A stretch of DNA of 64,000 nucleotides, taken from positions 634 through 64,633 of the forward strand of contig PLWV01000008.1 in the NCBI GenBank assembly GCA_003153155.1, in the 5' to 3' direction. The stretch comes from Gallionella sp. Lineage in GTDB: Bacteria; Pseudomonadota; Gammaproteobacteria; Burkholderiales; Gallionellaceae. Every line of letters begins with the position of its first letter. Position 1 is the first letter of the stretch. Under the pieces are notes generated by a model. That model searched no databases, was not told the DNA's origin, and was given only the letters and a program-made list of their open reading frames with translations. Positions 30,429 through 38,600 of the stretch are shown in pieces. Position numbers and translations under genes: made by a program.

Positions 30429-31982
30429 TCAACCACCCAAACCCCGTTGCAGGCCGGAGCGGAACGACTCCAATTCGGATTCCAGTTCCTTGAGATCGGC
30501 GGAAGCAGCCCAATATTGCCTGATGCGATCGCGCTCGGCGCGAATGCGCAGGCGCGGCTCCCGTTGAGCAGTCAAGCGCCGCTCTGTCCACAGCACACCC
30601 AAGCGGTGGTAACAATCGTTCTGGCGGCAGCCGGTGACCAATACGCCTTCGACATGATGCTCATGCAGCGCATACTCAATGAAGGAGGGCGGCAACATGG
30701 CAATACATGGCAGGCTTAATACGGCCACATTTTCACTGCGCAATTTCTGAATATTCGCCGCATTATCACAGCCAAAAACCATGATACGAACATCGCCCTC
30801 CAGCTTGGCCATGTCATTCATCATGGCGGTGCGGAGCCCGGATATCGGCAGCGATGGCATTTCGATTCCGCTTACATATCCGGCTTCGCTCCTGAAAGCG
30901 TTTGATGAGGGACACGCCCCTGTGCAAATACCGCAACTTACGCAACGGTCCGGTACAACCACCGCCTCTTCCAGAAAGTGCATGCCATCGCTGCGCGGCC
31001 TCATCACCACCGCCTCATAGGGACAATCGGCGACGCAAAGCCTGCATCCGCTGCAATCCTTAAGGTGTACTTCGGCGACAGGTATCTGCTTTCGCTTGGG
31101 TATCTGCTTATGTCTGGTTGGAAGCCACGGCAACACGCTTAGCAGCACGCTGAGCCCGATTACCAACGCCCATACCTCCCCTGCCGACCAAACATCCAGC
31201 AACGGATGAATAAACAAATAAAACCAGTCTATGTCAATGTTGACTGGCTCGATCCCCATATCTGCCGACCCCTGGCTCAGCACCGGCTTTACCAATGCCA
31301 GAATCAGCAGCGTCAGCAGCATTCCAAGCGCAAGCCGGCGTCGTGGATTAACCACCGGCTTGCTGATGCGCATGATATGTATCCAGAGGAAAAACAGGAT
31401 GAACAGTGGAATGGTCACATGTGCGAACGATATCAGCGAGAAGAAACGGTCATTGAGCACTTCCCGCGAAATAAAACTTTGTGACATCGGCTCGCTGAAT
31501 ATCGGCAACCAGTCGAACCACTCCATCGTAGCGACGACAGAATATTGAGCCAGCTTATCCCATACCATCCAGTAACCATTGATGCCGGCGGCAAATATCA
31601 TCCATAACAGCAGCACACCCGTGACCCAGGCAAACCATCGTGCTCCGCGATAGCGCCCCAGAATGAATTCACGCAACAGATGTAGCACCATGACCACGAC
31701 CAGCGCATCGGAAGCATACCGGTGCAGGCTGCGCATAACCCCGCCGAGATACCATTGCTCGTGGGTGAGATATTCAACAGAAGGGTAGGATAATTCGATG
31801 CCGGTCTTATAAAAGGCATAGATATAGGCGCCGCTGACAACCACCACCCAGAAAAAATAGAATCCCAGCGCACCAAGATAGTAAAGCGGGTTGAGATCAT
31901 TGCCGAAAATTTTATTCAGGATACCTTCAAGCCGAAGCAGTACCCTGCGCACGAATGACTCAGTGGGAATGGGGATGATCAA
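30429..31982 (-). CDS. cytochrome b fused to 2[4Fe-4S] ferredoxin and MvhD-like domain
   Basis: A 517-aa fusion. Residues 1-285: cytochrome b N-terminal domain with four haem ligands, His87/His101 and His188/His202, for two b haems. Residues about 303-360: two [4Fe-4S] motifs, CSGCRLCVADC (C310, C313, C316, C320) and CVSCGICTGAC (C347, C350, C353, C357). Residues about 398-465: an MvhD/FrhD-like domain with FGC405, PC426 and GCRQNDC (C452, C457), the fold that links hydrogenase to heterodisulfide reductase. It could pass electrons between a cytosolic donor and membrane b haems. Last gene of the minus-strand respiratory cluster. The partner and direction of electron flow are unknown. Confidence 0.85.
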   Translation of the reverse strand: MIIPIPTESFVRRVLLRLEGILNKIFGNDLNPLYYLGALGFYFFWVVVVSGAYIYAFYKTGIELSYPSVEYLTHEQWYLGGVMRSLHRYASDALVVVMVLHLLREFILGRYRGARWFAWVTGVLLLWMIFAAGINGYWMVWDKLAQYSVVATMEWFDWLPIFSEPMSQSFISREVLNDRFFSLISFAHVTIPLFILFFLWIHIMRISKPVVNPRRRLALGMLLTLLILALVKPVLSQGSADMGIEPVNIDIDWFYLFIHPLLDVWSAGEVWALVIGLSVLLSVLPWLPTRHKQIPKRKQIPVAEVHLKDCSGCRLCVADCPYEAVVMRPRSDGMHFLEEAVVVPDRCVSCGICTGACPSSNAFRSEAGYVSGIEMPSLPISGLRTAMMNDMAKLEGDVRIMVFGCDNAANIQKLRSENVAVLSLPCIAMLPPSFIEYALHEHHVEGVLVTGCRQNDCYHRLGVLWTERRLTAQREPRLRIRAERDRIRQYWAASADLKELESELESFRSGLQRGLGG

Positions 31983-32101
31983 TTCAGAACCCTTGCATCA
32001 ATACCATCGGCATCACAGCTGAAATAATTGGTTGAATCATCTCTTCAATGACCGGCGCCATCATATAATGTGCGTGTGTATACTATTTATGGGGCATTCA
32101 C

Positions 32102-32299
32102 TTGGAAGTCATTTACTACACACTGATCGGTGGCGGCCTCTACTTCATGTCCGACTGGATACTTGATCGCATAGAAATCTCACGCGAAGAACGTTTTCAG
32201 AATCGCGGCTTACGCAGTCTCGTTTTCTTTGTGATTATTCTGGTGCTGGCATTTATCTCGTTCGGTTTTATCAATTATTTTGTACATCCCTTGGAATAA
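32102..32299 (+). CDS. small two-TM protein
   Basis: A 65-aa frame with a TTG start (LEVIYYTLIGGGLYFMSDWI) and two hydrophobic segments around a charged loop DRIEISREERFQNRG, ending FGFINYFVHPLE. GGGG lies upstream of the start. It is in the 372-bp gap between the minus-strand cytochrome b-MvhD and haem-copper-like genes, on the opposite strand. The patterned hydrophobicity supports a real gene; no family can be named. Confidence 0.55.
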   Translation: MEVIYYTLIGGGLYFMSDWILDRIEISREERFQNRGLRSLVFFVIILVLAFISFGFINYFVHPLE

Positions 32300-32354
32300 A
32301 AAAAGAGCTGTTATTGATTCATAGGGGTTGTTCATAATAATTTGTCATTCCGAG

Positions 32355-33779
32355 TTACCTCAACCGCCGCATGGCTTTGAAAACCACCACCAGGAATATG
32401 ATGCCGCCGATGACGGCGATCAGTCCGCCAAAGCCCATCAATCCCATGCCTGCTTTCTGCGCGAAGCCATGCAGTTCTTGCGCGGCTCCCGCAACCTTGC
32501 GCTGCACGCCATAACCGCCGGACCACAGCAAACCAAGAAGGTGGAGCAGTTGTCCCGCGCCATATGTGTAAGGCATCAGGGTTGCCCATTTTAAGTCCGG
32601 CTCACGATAACCGAGGCGTGGCAGCAGATGGAAGGTCAGCCCCATGAAGGCCAGACTGATTGCCCCTCCGGTTCCATGATAGTGTGCAGTGATGATCGTG
32701 TTGCTATCCTTGATCATCAGGCTTATCCCGCCACCAATCGCAAACAAGAGCATGGACGAAAGCAATGCCGCGCGTTGTGGACCTGTCGCTGCAGTGCGGT
32801 CGCCCGCCACTATTCCGTAAAGAATGGCCAAACCGATGGGCACGGATGCAAAGGAACCGCCAACCTTCATCAACTGGGTGAACTGTCCCATATAATTACC
32901 CATATAATCACCCATCATGCCAACAAAGGATAGGTAAATAACGGGGACATACAACACCGGCAACAGTCCCAGCATAAACATGATTGACGCCACCCGCGGA
33001 GTTAACGGTATTTTCGCGCCACACGCTTCTGCCAACCACAGCCAGCCAGCCAACATCAACAGCGAATAAGTGAACTGAAGCACATGACCACCGCCCCAGA
33101 ATAGCAGGTCATAATATTGCGTGCTGTCGTATGTGCCAGGAATCATGATGTATGACCAGACAAAAGCGGCCAGCGCAAACAGCGTGGAAATAGCAGCGGC
33201 AAAAAGCCCGATGCGTATTGAGCCTTCCCCTCCCTGCCACAGATTTGCAGTGGGTACCGCTATCAAGCTGCGCAGCACCAGCAATGTTATGCCAACAGCA
33301 AAGACGATCAATCCCGTCATAAAGAAAGTGCTATGAATGACCGGCACATAATTACTCATCACCGGTATACCTGTCTCAACAAAAGGAGACAGGACGATCA
33401 TCGCGGCACCAACGGCCGCCAGCACCAGGGCCAGCCAGCCTATGCCAATAAATCTGGATGATGAATTCAGACTCCACAACACGCCGGCGAATGCCAGAAA
33501 CCACAGCAACACTGACAGATCAACATGCACCACAAGAGCGGTATGAAAAAAATCAATCCAGGGGAAAATATCCTGTATATAAGGGGTGCGCGAAAGTACC
33601 AGAAGAATGGCAAACAGCCCGGCACCTAACAGCGAAGCGATGCCTAGCCACAACCAGCCTGAAGCCAGTTTACGAGCGGCAGTCGAAGGCAGGGAAAGCG
33701 TAAATTCTCGCCAAGATTTTCCTTCACCGGTCAGGTCCTGTCCTTCTTTGATACCTGCTTGGTGATATGCTGAACTCAT
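32355..33779 (-). CDS. haem-copper-oxidase subunit I-like protein lacking the helix VII His pair
   Basis: A 474-aa, 12-TM protein of the haem-copper superfamily. Visible ligands: His85 (VVHVDLSVLLW, low-spin haem), His232 (FWGGGHVLQF, helix VI metal ligand), and His366/His368 in helix X (TAHYHGTGG). The expected helix VII His-His is replaced by residues of YLSFVGMMGDYMGNYM, so a normal CuB/FeB site cannot form. There is also no Tyr four residues after His232. It may be a divergent NO reductase, an NO-binding sensor or a quinol-linked module. The flanking 172-aa anchored protein and two cytochrome b fusions are its likely partners. Confidence 0.8.
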   Translation of the reverse strand: MSSAYHQAGIKEGQDLTGEGKSWREFTLSLPSTAARKLASGWLWLGIASLLGAGLFAILLVLSRTPYIQDIFPWIDFFHTALVVHVDLSVLLWFLAFAGVLWSLNSSSRFIGIGWLALVLAAVGAAMIVLSPFVETGIPVMSNYVPVIHSTFFMTGLIVFAVGITLLVLRSLIAVPTANLWQGGEGSIRIGLFAAAISTLFALAAFVWSYIMIPGTYDSTQYYDLLFWGGGHVLQFTYSLLMLAGWLWLAEACGAKIPLTPRVASIMFMLGLLPVLYVPVIYLSFVGMMGDYMGNYMGQFTQLMKVGGSFASVPIGLAILYGIVAGDRTAATGPQRAALLSSMLLFAIGGGISLMIKDSNTIITAHYHGTGGAISLAFMGLTFHLLPRLGYREPDLKWATLMPYTYGAGQLLHLLGLLWSGGYGVQRKVAGAAQELHGFAQKAGMGLMGFGGLIAVIGGIIFLVVVFKAMRRLR

Positions 33780-33788
33780 ACGTTATCT

Positions 33789-34307
33789 TTATGTTGCATT
33801 ATGGGTCTTGAAAATAAATCCGCCGTTTCCTTCTTTGAAATCAATCAACATGATGCGCCCCGGGTCAAGGTTAACCGTTTCCTCATGCACATAGTTGAAA
33901 TGATCCCCTCCATTGTCGTTCAGGCGCGCCTTCAGGGTATGGGTGCCCGCTTTTACCGGAATGCGCCGGTAGATACTGGAAATGCTGCTGTGTGACAACC
34001 CGCCCGGCTCCAATACCACATGATAGAGCTGCTCCCCGTCCATCTCCAGTTCAACCACCACATTTTCCCGTTCGCGCGGACATATCGTAGTCACTTTGCG
34101 CTGGTACATCGGCAGTTTGGCAAGCTCTTCGGGGGTACGTTCGCGACATGCTCCTTTGGGCTTGCCAGCATGGCTGAAACTCAGTTTGATCAACGCCTCT
34201 TCAGGTGGCAGGTGAGTATATGCCGGAAAAGTGGAGAAATAGCCAATCACTCCCATAAACAGGGCATAAAGCAATCCCTGTCCAATATATTGCAATGGCT
34301 TAGCCAT
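33789..34307 (-). CDS. membrane-anchored extracytoplasmic subunit of the cytochrome b/haem-copper cluster
   Basis: A 172-aa protein with one N-terminal TM segment (about 10-26) and a beta-rich periplasmic domain. Conserved-looking features: LSFSHAGKPKGACRERTPEE with a Cys, TTICPRERENVVVELEMDG with a second Cys, and HTLKARLNDNGGDHFNYVHE with several His. It starts within the 3' end of the cytochrome b-FNR gene (8-bp overlap) and ends 10 bp before the haem-copper-like gene, so it is probably a complex subunit. Family not recognised. Confidence 0.75.
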   Translation of the reverse strand: MAKPLQYIGQGLLYALFMGVIGYFSTFPAYTHLPPEEALIKLSFSHAGKPKGACRERTPEELAKLPMYQRKVTTICPRERENVVVELEMDGEQLYHVVLEPGGLSHSSISSIYRRIPVKAGTHTLKARLNDNGGDHFNYVHEETVNLDPGRIMLIDFKEGNGGFIFKTHNAT

Positions 34308-36240
34308 GCGTCACTCCCTCAGAGGATACCGATGTTTCCGCAACCGGAGGTTTGTGACAAGCAACAAAAAAACCATCCGCAAAATACTGATCTTTCGGCA
34401 ATCCCTTGGCCATGAATGGCGCACGACCTGCCTCGACCATCTCGGGTGAACCGCAAGCATATATCTGATAGCCGTCAAGTTTTTTATAATCCTGCAGGAT
34501 GGCTTCAGTAACCAACCCGGTTCTGCCATGCCAGTCATATTCCGGTTTCGGCTCGGACAAAACCGGTATGAACTTGAAATTATCATGCTCCTGCTGCCAT
34601 TTTTCCGGCAAATCCCCAAGGTAAAAATCAGCCGGCGTTCTGGCGCCCCAGTACAACACCATGGAACGGTTTAGCCCGACCTTAAAGGCATGCTCCACTA
34701 TGCTCTTGATGGAGCCGAAACCACATCCGCCTGACATGAAGATAATGGGTTTATCGCTGTCTTCATGCAGGAAAAAACTACCAAACGGGCCTTCAAGTTG
34801 CAGCACATCTCCTACTTTCATCCCATCGAAGACATGACTGGTAAATTTGCCGCCCTTCACCAGGCGGATGTGCAGGTGCAAGCGATCTGATTCATGCGGT
34901 GCATTGGCGATGGAGTAACTGCGCTTGGTGCCATCATCCAGCTGCACAGCAACATACTGTCCGGCGATAAAGCTCATCTGTTCATCACCCTCAGGCCGCA
35001 ACTCAAGCAGCATCACATCCTGCGCCGCCCGTACCATTTTTTGCACGCTGAAACTCATGGTCTTAACCGGGAATCGCCTCAACTCATCGACCTCATGGCA
35101 CTCTATGGCCAGATCGGATAGTGGCTTGGCGCAGCAGAACAGGGCAAGGCCCTCCTCCTTTTCCGCATCGGTGAGCACGCCCTTCTGGTAAATACCATAA
35201 TCGACCGTGCCTCTCAGTATCTTGCCCTTGCAAACACCGCAAGCTCCGTCACGGCAAAGGTAGGGCAGGTTCAATCCCTGGCGCAACGAAGCCTCGAGTA
35301 TGGTTTCGCCTCTCCTGGCGGTAACCATATGTCCACACGGAACAGAGGCGATCTCATATTCGTCCTTGCCGCGTTTGTTCCCTCCCAGGAACGGCAGCAA
35401 TAAAGCAAAGACCGTAATCCCGCCCGTCAGTGCCCATACCTTGCCCGGACTCCAGGAATAGAGTAAGGGGTAAGTCAACAGGTAGAACCAGTCCAGATTC
35501 AGAATGGATGGTGAAGAGTTCAAATCCGCTTGCCCCTGGCTTAATGCCGGCTTGATCAGCGCAAGCACAACCATGGACAGGGTCAATCCGATTTTAAGCG
35601 CTCTTGGCGGCGAAGTCTTTGCCCCCGGAACACGCTGGGTGTGTATCCAGATCAATGCAAAAGCAATCAACGGAATGCCCAAATGAGCAAACGAAAGCAG
35701 GGAGAAGAAGCGGTCATTCACACTGCCCTGCTCCAGGAAATTACGCGCCAGAGGGGCAATAAAAATCGGCAGGTAGTCCAGCCACTCCGCGGTCGCTATC
35801 GCAATAAATTGCGCCAGCTTATCCCAAACCAGCCAGTAGCCGTTTATACCGGCCATATACACCAGCAACAGCACCGCGATGCCGGTATACCATGAAAACC
35901 AGCGGAAATTACGGTATCGGTCAAAGGCAAAATTACGCACCATATGCAAAACGGCAGCCAGTATCATCCCGTCGGAAGCATAACGATGCAGGCTGCGCAT
36001 GATGCCGCCCAGATACCATGGCTGATGAGTTATATGCTCCACCGACAGGAAAGCTTCTTCCACGCCGGTCTGGTAAAAAGCATAAATATAAAAACCGCTG
36101 ACTACGATGATCCAGAACATCCAGTAGGTGATCGCGCCCAAATAATAAAGCGGATTCAATGTTGGCCCAAAAATGCCATTCAGCGCGCTCTCCAGACGCA
36201 GAAAAATGCTCTGAGCAACTCTTTGTATAAGTTTAATCAA
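34300..36240 (-). CDS. cytochrome b fused to [2Fe-2S] ferredoxin and FNR-type reductase
   Basis: A 646-aa fusion. Residues 1-285 are a cytochrome b domain like that at 30429-31982, with His85/His99 and His186/His200. Residues about 296-385 form a plant-type [2Fe-2S] ferredoxin (C329, C334, C337 and the C369/C370 pair). Residues about 390-630 form a ferredoxin-NADP reductase domain with FAD motif RSYSIAN, NAD(P) motif GGCGFGSIKS and C-terminal YACGSPEMV. This predicts NAD(P)H to FAD to [2Fe-2S] to b haems in one polypeptide. The gene is co-directional with the haem-copper-like and 172-aa genes. Confidence 0.88.
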   Translation of the reverse strand: MIKLIQRVAQSIFLRLESALNGIFGPTLNPLYYLGAITYWMFWIIVVSGFYIYAFYQTGVEEAFLSVEHITHQPWYLGGIMRSLHRYASDGMILAAVLHMVRNFAFDRYRNFRWFSWYTGIAVLLLVYMAGINGYWLVWDKLAQFIAIATAEWLDYLPIFIAPLARNFLEQGSVNDRFFSLLSFAHLGIPLIAFALIWIHTQRVPGAKTSPPRALKIGLTLSMVVLALIKPALSQGQADLNSSPSILNLDWFYLLTYPLLYSWSPGKVWALTGGITVFALLLPFLGGNKRGKDEYEIASVPCGHMVTARRGETILEASLRQGLNLPYLCRDGACGVCKGKILRGTVDYGIYQKGVLTDAEKEEGLALFCCAKPLSDLAIECHEVDELRRFPVKTMSFSVQKMVRAAQDVMLLELRPEGDEQMSFIAGQYVAVQLDDGTKRSYSIANAPHESDRLHLHIRLVKGGKFTSHVFDGMKVGDVLQLEGPFGSFFLHEDSDKPIIFMSGGCGFGSIKSIVEHAFKVGLNRSMVLYWGARTPADFYLGDLPEKWQQEHDNFKFIPVLSEPKPEYDWHGRTGLVTEAILQDYKKLDGYQIYACGSPEMVEAGRAPFMAKGLPKDQYFADGFFVACHKPPVAETSVSSEGVTHG

Positions 36241-36317
36241 CGTATGACTCCAAAAAAAATAACTCCAGGCAATTGCTGTGCATACCCGGCTGACAAGGGC
36301 ATAGACTAGACTTATAT

Positions 36318-37235
36318 TCAGGCATGGTCCGGATAATTCCGCTTTTGGTTGCGGCGACGGTACTCAACCACGATCCACGCTGCAATAAGAAATAAGACAA
36401 GCATATCCAGTCCCATCCCATAAAAGAGACTGTAGTCTGTCGTGTATTTTCCCGTTTTTGGGTCATACACCGTGCAAAACAGCCGCACGCTTTTTGCGAT
36501 ACCGGCAAAACCTGACTCTGCTGTCGCGAAGTTGTAAATTGGATCTGTGATCTTGACGTTGTAAATCATATTCTTTAAGGGTTCGAGCAGTGTCCTGTTG
36601 TCAAATTCATCCCCGTAAATCTGGAGACTAACCTTACCTTTTCCGTCAACAAAGGTAGTCTGGGTTATGTGATTGAAACCTCCCTCCGGAGAAGGGAAAA
36701 AAACAAATCCCAAATCCTTACTCAATTTTTTAATCGTTTTCGAGTCGGCACTAACGAATTCCCAGTTGGGCAGTTTCACATCCATGCGCTTGGCAAAATC
36801 GTCCATCGCCTCCGGGGTATCATTCTCGGTATCGAAACCTATCGTCAAAACTCCGAAGCTGTCCGGCCCCAAGGCATCCCGGGACAGTTTGAGCGCGCTT
36901 AAATTCCGGGTCGTGGTCGTGCAGACGGACGGGCAATGAGTGTAGATCATGTTGATAACCAGAGGCTTGCCCCGGTAATCGGATAGGCGCACTTTACGCC
37001 CGCTGCGATTCAGAAAAGTGTAATCACCCAGCTGATTGCCTATCGCACTCTGACTTATTTTCAGAGCTTCCTTTTCATCAAAAGACTGAGCGATTGAATT
37101 TTCCGGCTGCACCTGCAATTTTGCCGCCGAAACAGTGGCTTTATACAGCTTTACACCATCGGTATCCTGGGCCAAGGAAGGCATGGCTGCAGATATAAAA
37201 ACTGCAAAACTTAGCGGTATCAATTGGTGGCGCAT
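36318..37235 (-). CDS. SCO1/SenC-family protein with C-terminal membrane anchor
   Basis: A 305-aa protein: signal peptide (about 1-22), thioredoxin-like SCO domain with CPSVC copper motif (in IYTHCPSVCTTTT) and distal His in GGFNHITQTTF, then a C-terminal TM helix (about 275-292) and basic tail. SCO proteins insert copper into CuA sites. Placement between cyoE and the cytochrome b-FNR gene, in a cluster with a CuA subunit, fits assembly of that enzyme. The norSY-senC arrangement of ammonia oxidisers is comparable. Confidence 0.9.
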   Translation of the reverse strand: MRHQLIPLSFAVFISAAMPSLAQDTDGVKLYKATVSAAKLQVQPENSIAQSFDEKEALKISQSAIGNQLGDYTFLNRSGRKVRLSDYRGKPLVINMIYTHCPSVCTTTTRNLSALKLSRDALGPDSFGVLTIGFDTENDTPEAMDDFAKRMDVKLPNWEFVSADSKTIKKLSKDLGFVFFPSPEGGFNHITQTTFVDGKGKVSLQIYGDEFDNRTLLEPLKNMIYNVKITDPIYNFATAESGFAGIAKSVRLFCTVYDPKTGKYTTDYSLFYGMGLDMLVLFLIAAWIVVEYRRRNQKRNYPDHA

Positions 37236-37489
37236 GATTTGACTTTCATGAAATCTTAACTCATCAAAATGATGCCAGCCGAGTCTAGCCTAATGAATTC
37301 GTTCTGCATTTACACAAGGGTTGATCGAAAAATACCCGACTATTTTAATAAGAGACATCGAAAATACAAGCCTGATCTTGGATAGCATCTCCAAAACATT
37401 TGCACCCAAAAAAATTGTTTTAGGAATGACCAAAGATATCCCGTCCGCGCGGATGCCCAGACGAGATGCATGGTCGAACAAAATGGAAA

Positions 37490-38347
37490 TCAGGTGGCGA
37501 AACCCGCTTCCAGCATCAGTGCGAATAACAGCACGCTAAGCTGCACCATCGATGCAAAAAAATTGGACATTGCCGTTTGTCTGGTGGGATTGCGTACCAA
37601 TTGCACACTTTTAATCAGGAAGTACCCTCCTCCCGACAAGGCGCCGGCGAGATAAATCCAACCTAAACCGTAGTACACCGGCAAGAGGGAAACCAGCACC
37701 AGAAGTACGGTGTGCCCCAATATAATTCGCGCTGCTTTCTGATCGCCTTTTACCACTGGCAGCATGGGTATCCCCGCTTCGGCATATTGATCACGATAGG
37801 CTATCGCCAGACTCCAAAAATGCGGGGGTGTCCACAGGAACAACACCAAAGCCAGCAGCCCGGGAAGCGGACCGATTGATGGATCGACTGCAGCCGCACC
37901 GGCGAGCACCGCGAAGCTCCCGGCCAATCCGCCGAATACGATATTCAGCCAAGTGCGCCGTTTCAGCCATACCGTATAAACAATCGCGTAAGTGAATGCA
38001 CCGAGGAAAATGTTCAGTGCCGTCATCGCATTAAGCGCAAAGGCAGCAGACATAACCGCAACCAGAAGCAGCAACCCGATTATCACCAGCCACTTATGAC
38101 CATGCTGAAAAAATCCAGTCACGAACGGTCGGTTTCTTGTGCGCGGCATTTTTGCATCCAGGTCGCGTTCGCTGTATTGGTTGAAGGCTCCGGCTGCCGC
38201 TGATCCCATCATTACCGTCACAAACAAAACCAGAATTTTCCATATCGGCAAGGACTGCCCCGGCGTAATCGCCATGCCACCCAGCGCGGCCAAAGCAATC
38301 ACAAAACCAATGCGCAACTTAAAAACGTTGATGTATTGTTTAATCAT
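37490..38347 (-). CDS. cyoE: protohaem IX farnesyltransferase (haem O synthase)
   Basis: UbiA-family membrane prenyltransferase converting haem B to haem O. The 285-aa protein has about nine TM segments and both prenyl-diphosphate Asp motifs: NQYSERDLDAKMPRTRNRP in loop 2-3 and AIAYRDQYAEAGIPMLP in loop 6-7. A 254-bp gap without a gene separates it from the SCO gene. With the two ctaA genes upstream it can supply haem O/A to the haem-copper enzymes here. Confidence 0.96.
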   Translation of the reverse strand: MIKQYINVFKLRIGFVIALAALGGMAITPGQSLPIWKILVLFVTVMMGSAAAGAFNQYSERDLDAKMPRTRNRPFVTGFFQHGHKWLVIIGLLLLVAVMSAAFALNAMTALNIFLGAFTYAIVYTVWLKRRTWLNIVFGGLAGSFAVLAGAAAVDPSIGPLPGLLALVLFLWTPPHFWSLAIAYRDQYAEAGIPMLPVVKGDQKAARIILGHTVLLVLVSLLPVYYGLGWIYLAGALSGGGYFLIKSVQLVRNPTRQTAMSNFFASMVQLSVLLFALMLEAGFAT

Positions 38348-38428
38348 TGTCTCACGTCCGTGTCTTCTTTCTCCGCGATCCGGAGAAGGGGTTGGTTGAT
38401 TTTTCCGGATTTTTGCTTCGGAATACTT

Positions 38429-38518
38429 CTAACCTAAACCGTGCAACCCATGGAGTCGCCTCCTGCTACAGTTCTCTGTCTGCACATACCGGGTTTGCAC
38501 ATTTCTGGTTCAGGTTAG
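38429..38518. repeat. inverted repeat between cyoE and the B-type oxidase gene
   Basis: CTAACCTAAACC (38429-38440) and GGTTCAGGTTAG (38507-38518) form 12-bp arms with one mismatch around about 66 bp. It lies in the 253-bp gap upstream of cyoE. It may be a small mobile repeat or an RNA stem separating the catalytic subunit and cyoE transcripts. Single copy in the window. Confidence 0.5.
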
Positions 38519-38600
38519 AGGTCTCCCTCTGACTAAATCTCTCCCTTTAGTACAGGAATCAGGGAAGGGCGCCGCAGCGCCCTCCCATCATCTTATTGCT

